Shown: piece after piece, positions 1 to 4,815 of the stretch
Position numbering within the stretch: the first letter of the stretch is position 1
Layout: every line of letters starts with the position of its first letter
Assembly (NCBI GenBank): GCA_964530925.1
Contig: CAZHBZ010000019.1
Coordinates: forward strand, 1-7,288
DNA length: 7,288 nt
From: LiPW-15 sp964530925
GTDB taxonomy: Bacteria; Patescibacteriota; Minisyncoccia; UBA6257; 2-01-FULL-56-20
Direction of reading: 5' to 3'
Made by a program: the position numbers and the translations under genes
The notes under the pieces: generated by a model
What the model saw: the letters and a program-made list of their open reading frames with translations, nothing else
What the model was told of the DNA's origin: nothing
Databases searched by the model: none

Positions 1-72
1 TGAGTAATTTCCTACACAGGGGAACTCCCGTTCCCCCGACCCCCTTCCCGTTCGACTCTCACCTCGATATAA

Positions 73-109
73 AAAACAAAATACCGTCGCTAGGACGATA
101 TTTTGTTTT
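73..109 (-). terminator. Rho-independent terminator of tRNA-Leu
   Basis: Arms 73-88 and 94-109 form a 16-bp hairpin with a 5-nt loop. The one irregular position is a G.U wobble when transcribed on the minus strand but a C/A mismatch on the plus strand, so it works best for minus transcripts. The distal arm ends in a T-rich run (minus-strand reading). It lies only 4 nt beyond the 3' end of the tRNA-Leu gene, as expected for a single-gene tRNA transcript. Confidence 0.85.
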
Positions 110-112
110 ATG

Positions 113-196
113 TGCCCGGGGTGGGAGTCGAACCCACAAACCCTTAATGGGTCAAGGATTTTAAGTCCTCTGCGTAAACCATTCCGCCACCCGGGC
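113..196 (-). tRNA. tRNA-Leu, anticodon UAA
   Basis: Read on the minus strand, a 7-bp acceptor stem (GCCCGGG with CCCGGGC) closes an 84-nt class II cloverleaf. It has a D-arm, the anticodon loop CTTAAAA (anticodon TAA, reading UUA), a long variable arm typical of Leu/Ser tRNAs, and a standard T-arm with loop TTCGACT. The discriminator base is A, as in leucine tRNAs. CCA is not encoded, so it must be added by a nucleotidyltransferase. It has its own promoter (214-242) and terminator (73-109) and faces away from the transporter gene at 270. Confidence 0.97.
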
Positions 197-213
197 ATTT
201 AGCGCCTGGCCGT

Positions 214-242
214 ATTTTACAAATTTATCCCAAATCTGTAAA
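214..242 (-). promoter_or_regulatory. Promoter of tRNA-Leu
   Basis: On the minus strand there is a -35 TTTACA (242-237), a 17-nt spacer, and a -10 TAAAAT (219-214). The predicted start near 207 gives a leader of about ten nucleotides before the tRNA 5' end at 196, for RNase P to remove. Confidence 0.65.
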
Positions 243-254
243 CATCGCGCTCTA

Positions 255-263
255 TGTTAAAAT
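255..263 (+). promoter_or_regulatory. Extended -10 promoter, leaderless start of the transporter gene
   Basis: TGTTAAAAT at 255-263 is an extended -10 (TG, one base, TAAAAT). Counting seven bases from the hexamer end puts the transcription start at about 270, which is the G of the GTG start codon, so the mRNA would be leaderless. There is no Shine-Dalgarno sequence. No good -35 is visible at the matching distance, which the extended -10 may compensate for. Confidence 0.5.
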
Positions 264-269
264 TCTAAT

Positions 270-1121
270 GTGAATTCCCTCTTCCCTTTTGTCGCGGCCG
301 TAATGCAGTCGGCGTCATACACGCTCGACAAAACCATACTCTCCGTTAAAAAGGTTTCTTTTAAGACCTACCTGGGAGTCAGCTTCCCCCTCCTATTTAT
401 CGCGGACCTTATCATCTTCACCCTCTTCGGATTAAAAATTACGCCGGAACTTTTCGCCGGGAACCTAGGCTGGCTCATGGGCGCGTCCATAATCCTCGCC
501 ATCGGCTCAAATTTTATTTTCTACTTCGCCCTTGAAGAAGACACACTTGGCGAAATCGAGACCTTCTCGCTTCTCGCGCCCATACCGACAATTATTTTTT
601 CGAGTCTGGTTTTTTCGGACGAGAGGAATCTAACGGTTATCATCCTGGCTCTCATTGCTTCTTTCGCGGTCGCGCTCACGCACGTAGAAAATTACCGGCT
701 GAATATCAAAAAGAGGACGCTTGTTATGCTCGGATGGTTTTTCCTGGCCATTCCGTTTAGCGCGGGAATTTCTAAGGTTCTTTTGGAAGTTTGGAATCCT
801 ATCACCCTGGAGCTCGTAAAAGACGGTGTTATGGCCGCCGTTTTGGGTGGAATATTTTTTAAGGAAGCGAAGAAGGTCAGCAAAGAGAGCTTCCCGCTTT
901 TCTTGGCGACCAACGGCATAAGCGCGATAGCCTGGATACTTTACTTCACGAGTTTCCAAAAATTCGGCATTATTTATACCGCGCTTCTTTTCTCTATCCA
1001 GCCCTCTTTAACCTATTTGTCTTCGGTGATATTCCTAAAAGAAAAATTGCGATGGAAACGAGTTGGCGCTTTTGCAATAGTTCTCGCCGCCGCGGTCGTC
1101 GCGCAGATAATCCGATCTTAA
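270..1121 (+). CDS. EamA/DMT-superfamily membrane transporter
   Basis: This is a 283-residue integral membrane protein of the drug/metabolite transporter superfamily (EamA type), which move small metabolites across the cytoplasmic membrane. About ten hydrophobic segments can be picked out (roughly residues 4-24, 35-55, 66-88, 92-112, 119-138, 150-170, 178-196, 208-230, 235-257, 262-281), arranged as two five-helix repeats. Each repeat ends in the usual pattern: a helix resembling LLAPIPTIIFS followed by a short charged D/E stretch, and later SIQPSLTYLSSVIFLKEKLR, then a last hydrophobic helix. Length is typical for a full two-repeat EamA protein. Translation starts at GTG with no ribosome-binding site; an ATG two bases upstream is followed immediately by a stop in its own frame. 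Substrate cannot be deduced from sequence, and the neighbours (tRNA-Leu, a small RNA) give no hint. It appears monocistronic; no terminator separates it from the small-RNA promoter at 1124. Confidence 0.85.
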   Translation: MNSLFPFVAAVMQSASYTLDKTILSVKKVSFKTYLGVSFPLLFIADLIIFTLFGLKITPELFAGNLGWLMGASIILAIGSNFIFYFALEEDTLGEIETFSLLAPIPTIIFSSLVFSDERNLTVIILALIASFAVALTHVENYRLNIKKRTLVMLGWFFLAIPFSAGISKVLLEVWNPITLELVKDGVMAAVLGGIFFKEAKKVSKESFPLFLATNGISAIAWILYFTSFQKFGIIYTALLFSIQPSLTYLSSVIFLKEKLRWKRVGAFAIVLAAAVVAQIIRS

Positions 1122-1123
1122 AA

Positions 1124-1151
1124 TTGCCGAGTTTAAAAAATCTGCTATATT
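1124..1151 (+). promoter_or_regulatory. Promoter of the cloverleaf small RNA
   Basis: There is a -35 TTGCCG (1124-1129), a 16-nt spacer, and a -10 TATATT (1146-1151) preceded by TG one base before, making an extended -10. The expected start is 1158, the first G of the 7-bp closing stem of the RNA, so the 5' end would be made by initiation and not by processing. Confidence 0.75.
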
Positions 1152-1157
1152 AAAAAC

Positions 1158-1237
1158 GGCGTGGTGCTGAAGTGAAACAGCATGGGTTCGCAAGCCCATG
1201 ATCCGCGTGGGGTTAGATGCCCCCGCCCACGCCTCCA
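1158..1237 (+). ncRNA. Unassigned tRNA-like cloverleaf small RNA
   Basis: Between a strong promoter and a strong terminator lies an 80-nt segment with no ORF that folds as a four-helix cloverleaf. P1, 7 bp: GGCGTGG 1158-1164 with CCACGCC 1227-1233. P2, 5 bp: TGCTG 1165-1169 with CAGCA 1178-1182, 8-nt loop AAGTGAAA. P3, 6 bp including one G.U: 1183-1188 with 1193-1198, loop CGCA. P4: GCG plus GGGG (bulged T1208) with CCCC plus CGC, 1205-1226, 7-nt loop TTAGATG. A linker 1199-1204 sits where a tRNA variable loop would be, and P1 is followed by T and CCA (1234-1237). Topology and length match a tRNA, but there is no normal 5-bp/7-nt anticodon arm, the T-loop lacks the canonical TTC, and the T-arm is too long. 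I do not recognise it as 5S rRNA, SRP RNA, tmRNA, 6S or a Y RNA. The transcript would run to about 1278. Existence is well supported; identity is unknown. Confidence 0.7.
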
Positions 1238-1250
1238 ATATAAAATTTCA

Positions 1251-1278
1251 AAACAACCCCTCGCGGGGTTGTTTTTTT
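1251..1278 (+). terminator. Bidirectional Rho-independent terminator
   Basis: AAACAACCCC (1251-1260) pairs perfectly with GGGGTTGTTT (1265-1274) around the tetraloop TCGC, and the plus strand continues with T to 1278. The minus-strand reading also ends in a T-rich run, so the hairpin can end both the small RNA from the left and the infB-rbfA-tRNA-Cys transcript from the right. Confidence 0.9.
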
Positions 1279-1283
1279 GTCCG

Positions 1284-1355
1284 AGGCCCAGGGGAGAATC
1301 GAACTCCCGTATAATTCTTTTGCAGAGAATCGCCTTACCACTTGGCTACTGGGCC
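1284..1355 (-). tRNA. tRNA-Cys, anticodon GCA
   Basis: Read on the minus strand this is a 72-nt cloverleaf: acceptor GGCCCAG with CTGGGCC, a D-arm with AGTGGTAAGG, anticodon loop CTGCAAA (anticodon GCA), and T-arm GGGAG-TTCGATT-CTCCC. The discriminator is U (from A1284), the identity base of cysteine tRNAs. CCA is not encoded. The gene begins 16 nt after the rbfA stop codon and is probably cotranscribed with infB-rbfA, although TAATAT at 1369-1364 could act as a local -10. Confidence 0.97.
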
Positions 1356-1371
1356 AAATATCTATATTAGG

Positions 1372-1686
1372 TTATCCTGCCTCTTCTTCCTGCGCAACCT
1401 CGTCTCCGCGGACCAGACCGAACTCCAAGCGGGGCATGGGCTTAATGTTGATGGTGCGCAGAAGCTTGAACTGCAGACGCCTGCGCTCCTCTTGAAGCAA
1501 GTCAAAAACTTCCTTGGCTTTTACTTCCGGGATAACACTCACTTTAACTTTTGCCGTTTCCAATTTTTCGGCGACTTCCACCGAAACAATAGTCACAAAC
1601 GCGCCGAATTCCATATCGCGCGCAAAAATCTTTCCGAGTTCCTCGCGGATAAGTTCACCAACCCTTTCCTTTCGAAACGTTCGCAT
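1372..1686 (-). CDS. rbfA: Ribosome-binding factor A
   Basis: This 104-residue protein is RbfA, the KH-like factor that binds the immature 30S subunit and helps finish the 5' end of 16S rRNA, especially at low temperature. The family pattern is clear: an N-terminal helix with basic residues (RTFRKERVGELIREELGKI), the strand TIVSVEVAEKLETAKVKVSV (residues 32-51), a helix ending near residue 79, and the strand IKPMPRLEFGL (81-91). The C-terminus is a short acidic tail (EVAQEEEAG). Length is normal to slightly short. Its ATG is separated from the infB stop codon by one base, so translation is probably coupled. No convincing Shine-Dalgarno sequence precedes it. The infB-rbfA order is the standard bacterial arrangement and supports the call. 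Confidence 0.95.
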   Translation of the reverse strand: MRTFRKERVGELIREELGKIFARDMEFGAFVTIVSVEVAEKLETAKVKVSVIPEVKAKEVFDLLQEERRRLQFKLLRTINIKPMPRLEFGLVRGDEVAQEEEAG

Positions 1687-1687
1687 T

Positions 1688-3187
1688 TTAGGCGATTTCT
1701 TTCTTTTCTCTTATCACCAAATGATCACCGACAAGCACTGCGACAGATGAACTCATCAGCACTCCTCCCTCCTGGCCCTCTGGAATGGAAACTGCGTCTT
1801 GCTTCTTCGTCTGCAGGTTGCTCACCCGGCCTTCGCCGACTTTCTTGCCTTCGCGCTGAATCTCCAGCTGCGTTTTATTTTTAAAGACTCCGGAAACAAC
1901 TTTTCCGCCCACCAACTGCTTCTCTAATTTTATTTGATTGAAAACGGCGAGAACCTCCAAGTCCCCGATTATCAATCCGGCCGCGGTTTCCTTCGACAGA
2001 TCCTCCACTGCTTTTACTAGTTCATAAATAATTTCGGAAGATAAAATTCTCGTCTCGCGCGCCTCCGCCAAATTCTTTGCGGCTCTGTCTAATTTTGTTT
2101 TATAAGCAACTATCGCTGCCCCGGAGGAAATCGCCATTTTCAAATCTCCTTCCCCAACCTCTCCAACGCCTTGGTCAACAATTTTTACCGGTTTATGAAG
2201 CGGCAAAGCTTTTAAAATTTCCGCGATAGCTTCGAGCGAACCGGCATCCGACGCCTTCAAAAGCAACGGGAGCGAACCGTCTTCCGGTTCAACCGCGTTT
2301 ATAGCTTTTTGCGCCTTCATATTCGGCGAGCCTGTCGAACCAAGAATCGAAGCCTCCGCTCCAGAAAACAAATCCTCTCCGATCTTCGGAGCTGATTCAA
2401 AACCGATAATAACCGCCGGGGCGCCGGGCAAAACTTCATTCACCGCTTTTCCGGCGAAATCCTCCACTATCCTTGCCTTGCCTTTGGCCGAAGCGGTCGC
2501 GATATCATTCCCGCGGCGCAAGACACCGTCCTTAATTATCGCGGTCACCTCGATTCCCCGATTTTTATTGAGCTTACTTTCTAAAATAAATCCTTTGGCT
2601 TGGGCGGAATAGTCCGCTTTGATATCCGCGACTTCCGCGGCAAGCAAAATTAGATCCAAAAGTTTGTCTACGTTCTCCCCGGTCTTCGCGGAAATAGGTT
2701 CAAAGCTCACATCGCCGCCGTAGCCTTCGAGATACACACCCGCGGTCATCAAATCGTTTTTGGTCTTCTCAATATCCGCGCCCGGCTTATCAATTTTATT
2801 GATAGCCACCACGAACGGAGTCTTGGTGTCGGCAAGAGTTTTGATAACTTCTTTGGTTTGCGGTTTAACGCCCTCTTCGGCGGCTACCACAAGAATTGCC
2901 AAGTCTGCGGCGTTTGCCCCCCGCTCACGCATCTTCGAAAAAGCTTCGTGTCCGGGAGTGTCTATAAAAGTGATTTTCTTTCCGGCATGTTCAACTTCGT
3001 ATGCCCCTACGGCTTGGGTAATTCCTCCGGCTTCTCGGGAGGCGATAACGGTCTTTCTCATGTAGTCCAAAAGAGTGGTCTTTCCGTGATCCACGTGGCC
3101 CATCACCGCGACTATCGGCTGCCTGGTTTTTCCGCCAGAGGCGGATCCTCCTTCGGAGGAATATTGTTTATTGGGTTCGGTAACCAT
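1688..3187 (-). CDS. infB: Translation initiation factor IF-2 (short form)
   Basis: This GTPase brings initiator tRNA to the 30S subunit and promotes subunit joining. From the chosen start it has 499 residues, against about 700-900 in most bacteria: the variable N-terminal region is almost absent. G-domain motifs are all present: GHVDHGKTT (30-38), GGITQ (54-58), DTPGHEAF (76-83, with the catalytic His80), NKID (130-133), SAKTGENV (166-173). Domain II follows (about 198-275), then C1 (about 305-390, LLLKASDAGSLEAI), then C2 (about 405-499). The C2 pocket is unusual: the E-C-G motif reads EGG (473-475), and the conserved basic/aromatic triad reads QTK (459-461). Start choice: the frame is open to an ATG at 3217, but an extended -10 (TGTTATAAA) overlaps that codon, placing the transcript start near 3210. 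I therefore prefer the ATG at 3187, preceded by GGGAG at about 4 nt. The 3217 start (509 residues) remains possible. rbfA follows after one base. Confidence 0.95.
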   Translation of the reverse strand: MVTEPNKQYSSEGGSASGGKTRQPIVAVMGHVDHGKTTLLDYMRKTVIASREAGGITQAVGAYEVEHAGKKITFIDTPGHEAFSKMRERGANAADLAILVVAAEEGVKPQTKEVIKTLADTKTPFVVAINKIDKPGADIEKTKNDLMTAGVYLEGYGGDVSFEPISAKTGENVDKLLDLILLAAEVADIKADYSAQAKGFILESKLNKNRGIEVTAIIKDGVLRRGNDIATASAKGKARIVEDFAGKAVNEVLPGAPAVIIGFESAPKIGEDLFSGAEASILGSTGSPNMKAQKAINAVEPEDGSLPLLLKASDAGSLEAIAEILKALPLHKPVKIVDQGVGEVGEGDLKMAISSGAAIVAYKTKLDRAAKNLAEARETRILSSEIIYELVKAVEDLSKETAAGLIIGDLEVLAVFNQIKLEKQLVGGKVVSGVFKNKTQLEIQREGKKVGEGRVSNLQTKKQDAVSIPEGQEGGVLMSSSVAVLVGDHLVIREKKEIA

Positions 3188-3216
3188 TTGCTCCCGAAGA
3201 ATACCAGGAAAAACCA

Positions 3217-3225
3217 TTTATAACA
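3217..3225 (-). promoter_or_regulatory. Extended -10 promoter of infB-rbfA-tRNA-Cys
   Basis: On the minus strand TGTTATAAA (3225-3217) is an extended -10 element. The predicted start is near 3210, giving a leader of about 23 nt to the ATG at 3187 and excluding the ATG at 3217. No good -35 is visible. Confidence 0.5.
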
Positions 3226-3240
3226 AGGGTTTGCGTTAAT

Positions 3241-3269
3241 AAAACCGCCGCTCCTTTTTAGGATGGCGG
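3241..3269 (-). terminator. Terminator of the DUF5667-like gene
   Basis: In minus-strand reading, CCGCC (3269-3265) pairs with GGCGG (3249-3245) and TCC (3263-3261) with GGA (3254-3252), around an A-rich loop. TTTTATT follows. It begins 27 nt after the stop codon at 3296 and separates that gene from the infB promoter. Confidence 0.75.
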
Positions 3270-3295
3270 CGATTTTCTTTCGGCGAAATTACGGA

Positions 3296-4174
3296 TTATA
3301 GATCTACGTCTATATTAATCCCTCCGCGACCTTCGCCATTCCTTCCGCGATCCTCACCTCTCGTGGAAGTCGATTGGTCATCATCTCCCAGAAGGTCGTC
3401 ATTATCTATCTTGAGGTCAACCCTGACCTCACTTGAGAATCTCGCCTCCTGAGCGGCCCGCAGGGCATCCTGGGCCAGATCAAAAGCGGCGCTGTAATCG
3501 GCGGAGGAGAATTTTGCCTGCGCATCCGCGAGCAATTTTTCCGCGACCGAAATCTTAACTTGAGCCTCAGCTCTAGTCGTGGTGCTTACCCCCCGATTAT
3601 CCAAAAATGATTTGACCGAAGCGATAACATTGGCGGCCGCTTTAATTTTTCCCTCGGCAGAATTTTCTCCGCCCGAAGAATCGGCCCCCTCTTTCTCATC
3701 GCCTTCGAACTCCACCCTTAATCGGGCGGCATCCCGCACTTCCGAGTCGACATCGATTTTTTTGCCTCCGTCCTTGATGCGGGCAAGAACTTCGCTCCGA
3801 ACCCTTAACTTTGCTTCCAATTCTCCCGCCAAGGTAGCCGCCGCTTTTACATTGCCGCTATTTTTTATCTTTTCAATTCTCGCCTCGGCGGAATCGGCGT
3901 GAAGTTTAAAAGCAGTTCCAAGCTTGGTTTCCCAATCCGCGCCCAACTTGTTTTCCAGAGCCAGCTTCGCGGCCTCATCCAGGCGAACTCCGGCAAGATT
4001 TGAATCCCACGCGGCCCTGGCCTCATCTGAAAACTTGAACGCTCCCGCGACTTTTTCGTTTATTCCGACCTTAACCGGGTAAAGCGCATCTCCCGGCAGA
4101 GAGCTCTGCGCGGCGATGGAAGCCCCTCCGCCCCCGCCCAAGAGCACAAGCGCTATCAATATACCTATCGGCAT
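3296..4174 (-). CDS. Membrane-anchored DUF5667-like protein
   Basis: This 292-residue protein has one N-terminal hydrophobic segment (residues 3-22, Gly/Leu/Ile-rich), followed directly by SLPGDALYPVK (25-35). That is the hallmark of DUF5667-type proteins, whose function is unknown and which I recall mainly from CPR bacteria and actinobacteria. The rest is predicted extracytoplasmic, almost entirely helical and rich in Ala, Glu, Lys and Asp, with long stretches likely to form helical bundles or coiled coils (about 50-150 and 175-250). A Ser/Gly/Glu-rich linker lies near 155-175, and the acidic tail (DNDDLLGDDDQ, 257-267) could bind cations. The start is fixed by a TAG two codons upstream in frame. 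No Shine-Dalgarno sequence is visible. A 9-bp inverted repeat covers the start codon and the promoter region. It is transcribed alone and ends at the terminator at 3241-3269. Confidence 0.75.
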   Translation of the reverse strand: MPIGILIALVLLGGGGGASIAAQSSLPGDALYPVKVGINEKVAGAFKFSDEARAAWDSNLAGVRLDEAAKLALENKLGADWETKLGTAFKLHADSAEARIEKIKNSGNVKAAATLAGELEAKLRVRSEVLARIKDGGKKIDVDSEVRDAARLRVEFEGDEKEGADSSGGENSAEGKIKAAANVIASVKSFLDNRGVSTTTRAEAQVKISVAEKLLADAQAKFSSADYSAAFDLAQDALRAAQEARFSSEVRVDLKIDNDDLLGDDDQSTSTRGEDRGRNGEGRGGINIDVDL

Positions 4175-4227
4175 CGTCTATTTATCTTTGATTAATTTTA
4201 TTGACCCTTTACATAAGCATAGACGAT
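4173..4227. repeat. 9-bp inverted repeat over the DUF5667-like gene start
   Basis: ATCGTCTAT at 4173-4181 is the exact reverse complement of ATAGACGAT at 4219-4227, separated by 37 bp. One half overlaps the start codon of the minus-strand gene; the other lies in the spacer of its candidate promoter. It could be an operator or loop-forming site. Confidence 0.45.
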
Positions 4228-4237
4228 TGAATGTTAA
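4210..4237 (-). promoter_or_regulatory. Candidate promoter of the DUF5667-like gene
   Basis: On the minus strand there is TTAACA (4237-4232), a 16-nt spacer, and TATGTA (4215-4210). The predicted start is near 4203, with a leader of about 29 nt. The -10 is a moderate match; GATAAA at 4186-4181 is an alternative that would give a leaderless mRNA. Confidence 0.4.
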
Positions 4238-4261
4238 GTTTCTTACGCCACGGAAATAATG

Positions 4262-4290
4262 TTGATAAGCGCAGGGTTTTAACCTATCAT
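4262..4290 (+). promoter_or_regulatory. Promoter of the tRNA-Ser locus
   Basis: TTGATA (4262-4267), a 17-nt spacer and TATCAT (4285-4290) make a good sigma-70-type promoter, with a start near 4297, seven bases before the truncated tRNA-Ser copy at 4304. It was probably the original tRNA-Ser promoter. It may now read through the broken copy and the endonuclease relic into the intact tRNA. Confidence 0.65.
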
Positions 4291-4303
4291 TGAAACGTTA
4301 TTT

Positions 4304-4353
4304 GGAGAGGTGGCCGAGTCCTGCCTGCCGGCAGGCAGGGGCTGAAGGCAGCA
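4304..4353 (+). pseudogene. Truncated tRNA-Ser copy (first 30 nt), split by a palindrome
   Basis: 4304-4319 plus 4340-4353 together equal the first 30 nt of the intact tRNA-Ser gene at 4599 without a mismatch: acceptor 5' strand, D-arm and beginning of the anticodon stem. The identity stops at 4353. The D-loop is broken by a 20-bp palindrome (4320-4339). With no 3' half it cannot make a tRNA. It forms, with the 5' end of the intact gene, direct repeats bracketing the endonuclease relic, as expected of an insertion in a tRNA gene with an attachment-site-like duplication. Confidence 0.9.
4320..4339. repeat. 20-bp perfect GC palindrome
   Basis: CCTGCCTGCC followed by its exact reverse complement GGCAGGCAGG. 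It sits cleanly between the GAGT and GGCTG of the truncated tRNA-Ser copy; the intact copy at 4599 has nothing between these bases, so this is an insertion. From memory, palindromes of this type are dispersed in many CPR genomes. A 9-base piece of the same core (GCCGGCAGG) recurs at 4448-4456 in the endonuclease relic, possibly by chance. Confidence 0.85.
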
Positions 4354-4356
4354 AAC

Positions 4357-4620
4357 ATGTATTACGTTTACGTTCTCAAAAGCTTGAAAGATAACGGAAT
4401 ATATCGGGAAAACCAACGATATATCTAGAAGGCTGGGCGGACACAATGCCGGCAGGTAAGCTCAACTAAATCTAGACAACCGCTTATTCTCCTCGAATCG
4501 TTTTAGTATGGCAGCGAGAAAGAGGCCCTACGATTCGAAGAAGAATATAAGAAAGGGTATCGAAGAGAAGAATTGCGAAAGAAATTTAGATTAGACACGG
4601 AGAGGTGGCCGAGTGGCTGA
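4357..4620 (+). pseudogene. Decayed GIY-YIG endonuclease
   Basis: The region encodes a small single-domain GIY-YIG nuclease (about 85 residues), a metal-dependent DNA-cutting fold found in mobile and repair enzymes. It begins MYYVYVLKSLKDNGIY (4357-4404) and continues in another frame as IGKTNDISRRLGGHNAGR (4403-4456). It then returns to the first frame as SSTKSRQPLILLES and YGSEKEALRFEEEYKKGYRR to the end. Two lesions explain the shifts: loss of two bases in an AT run at the GIY-YIG junction (4399-4405) and loss of one base near 4456. A TAG at 4504-4506 is a third lesion. The frame then runs on into the intact tRNA-Ser and stops at the TGA at 4618-4620. Joined, the pieces carry the GIY/YIG pair, the RR motif and the glutamate-rich helix of the family. 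Its position between a tRNA 5' fragment and a full copy suggests it belonged to a tRNA-targeting insertion. Confidence 0.88.
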
Positions 4621-4685
4621 AGGCAGCATCCTGCTAAGATGTTGTTCTCGCAAGGGAACCGTGGGTTCGAATCCCACCCTCTCCG
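4599..4685 (+). tRNA. tRNA-Ser, anticodon GCU
   Basis: This is an 87-nt class II tRNA: acceptor GGAGAGG with CCTCTCC, a D-arm, anticodon loop CTGCTAA (anticodon GCT, reading AGC/AGU), a long variable arm (TTCTCGCAAGGGAA region), and T-arm GTGGG-TTCGAAT-CCCAC. The discriminator is G, as in serine tRNAs. The next bases are CCC, so CCA is not encoded. It looks fully functional. Its first 30 nt are duplicated at 4304. Expression comes either by read-through from the promoter at 4262 or from a weak local -10 (TTAGAT, 4586-4591). Confidence 0.97.
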
Positions 4686-4691
4686 CCCTAA

Positions 4692-4722
4692 AACAAAAAT
4701 AGCCCATTGGGCTATTTTTGTT
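4692..4722 (+). terminator. Terminator of tRNA-Ser
   Basis: A perfect 14-bp hairpin: 4692-4705 pairs with 4709-4722 around ATT. GGGC at the base of the loop is followed by a T-rich arm (CTATTTTTGTT). It starts seven bases after the tRNA 3' end. Confidence 0.85.
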
Positions 4723-4815
4723 CGAGCCCATATTTTGGGCGAGCCAACCGGGCCGCAGCGAACAGCGTATCTGTTTTATGACGCCACAACCCCAACCCTC
4801 AGATTTTTGTGAGCA

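Noticed and set aside
37..68. tRNA 3' half as an annotated gene
   Set aside because: The T-loop-like string has no pairing 5' stem and no acceptor partner; kept only as a low-interest finding.
630..959. Minus-strand open frames inside the transporter gene
   Set aside because: They are shadows of the membrane protein frame, with no start signal and no recognisable domain.
1158..1237. 5S rRNA, because of the GAAGTGAAAC string shared with 5S loop C
   Set aside because: The closing helix, length and remaining arms do not match 5S rRNA (about 115-120 nt, loop E and helix IV absent).
1158..1237. Ordinary tRNA (for example anticodon CGC)
   Set aside because: The second arm gives either an 8-nt loop or a 4-nt loop, never a 7-nt anticodon loop in register, and the T-arm is not 5 bp with TTCRANY.
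1342..1884. Long plus-strand open frame across tRNA-Cys, rbfA and the end of infB
   Set aside because: It is antisense to two clearly recognised genes and a tRNA, and its translation has no family features.
4448..4456. Second palindrome insertion in the nuclease relic
   Set aside because: Only nine bases of the core match and they code for the expected Ala-Gly-Arg of the nuclease, so it is probably native sequence.
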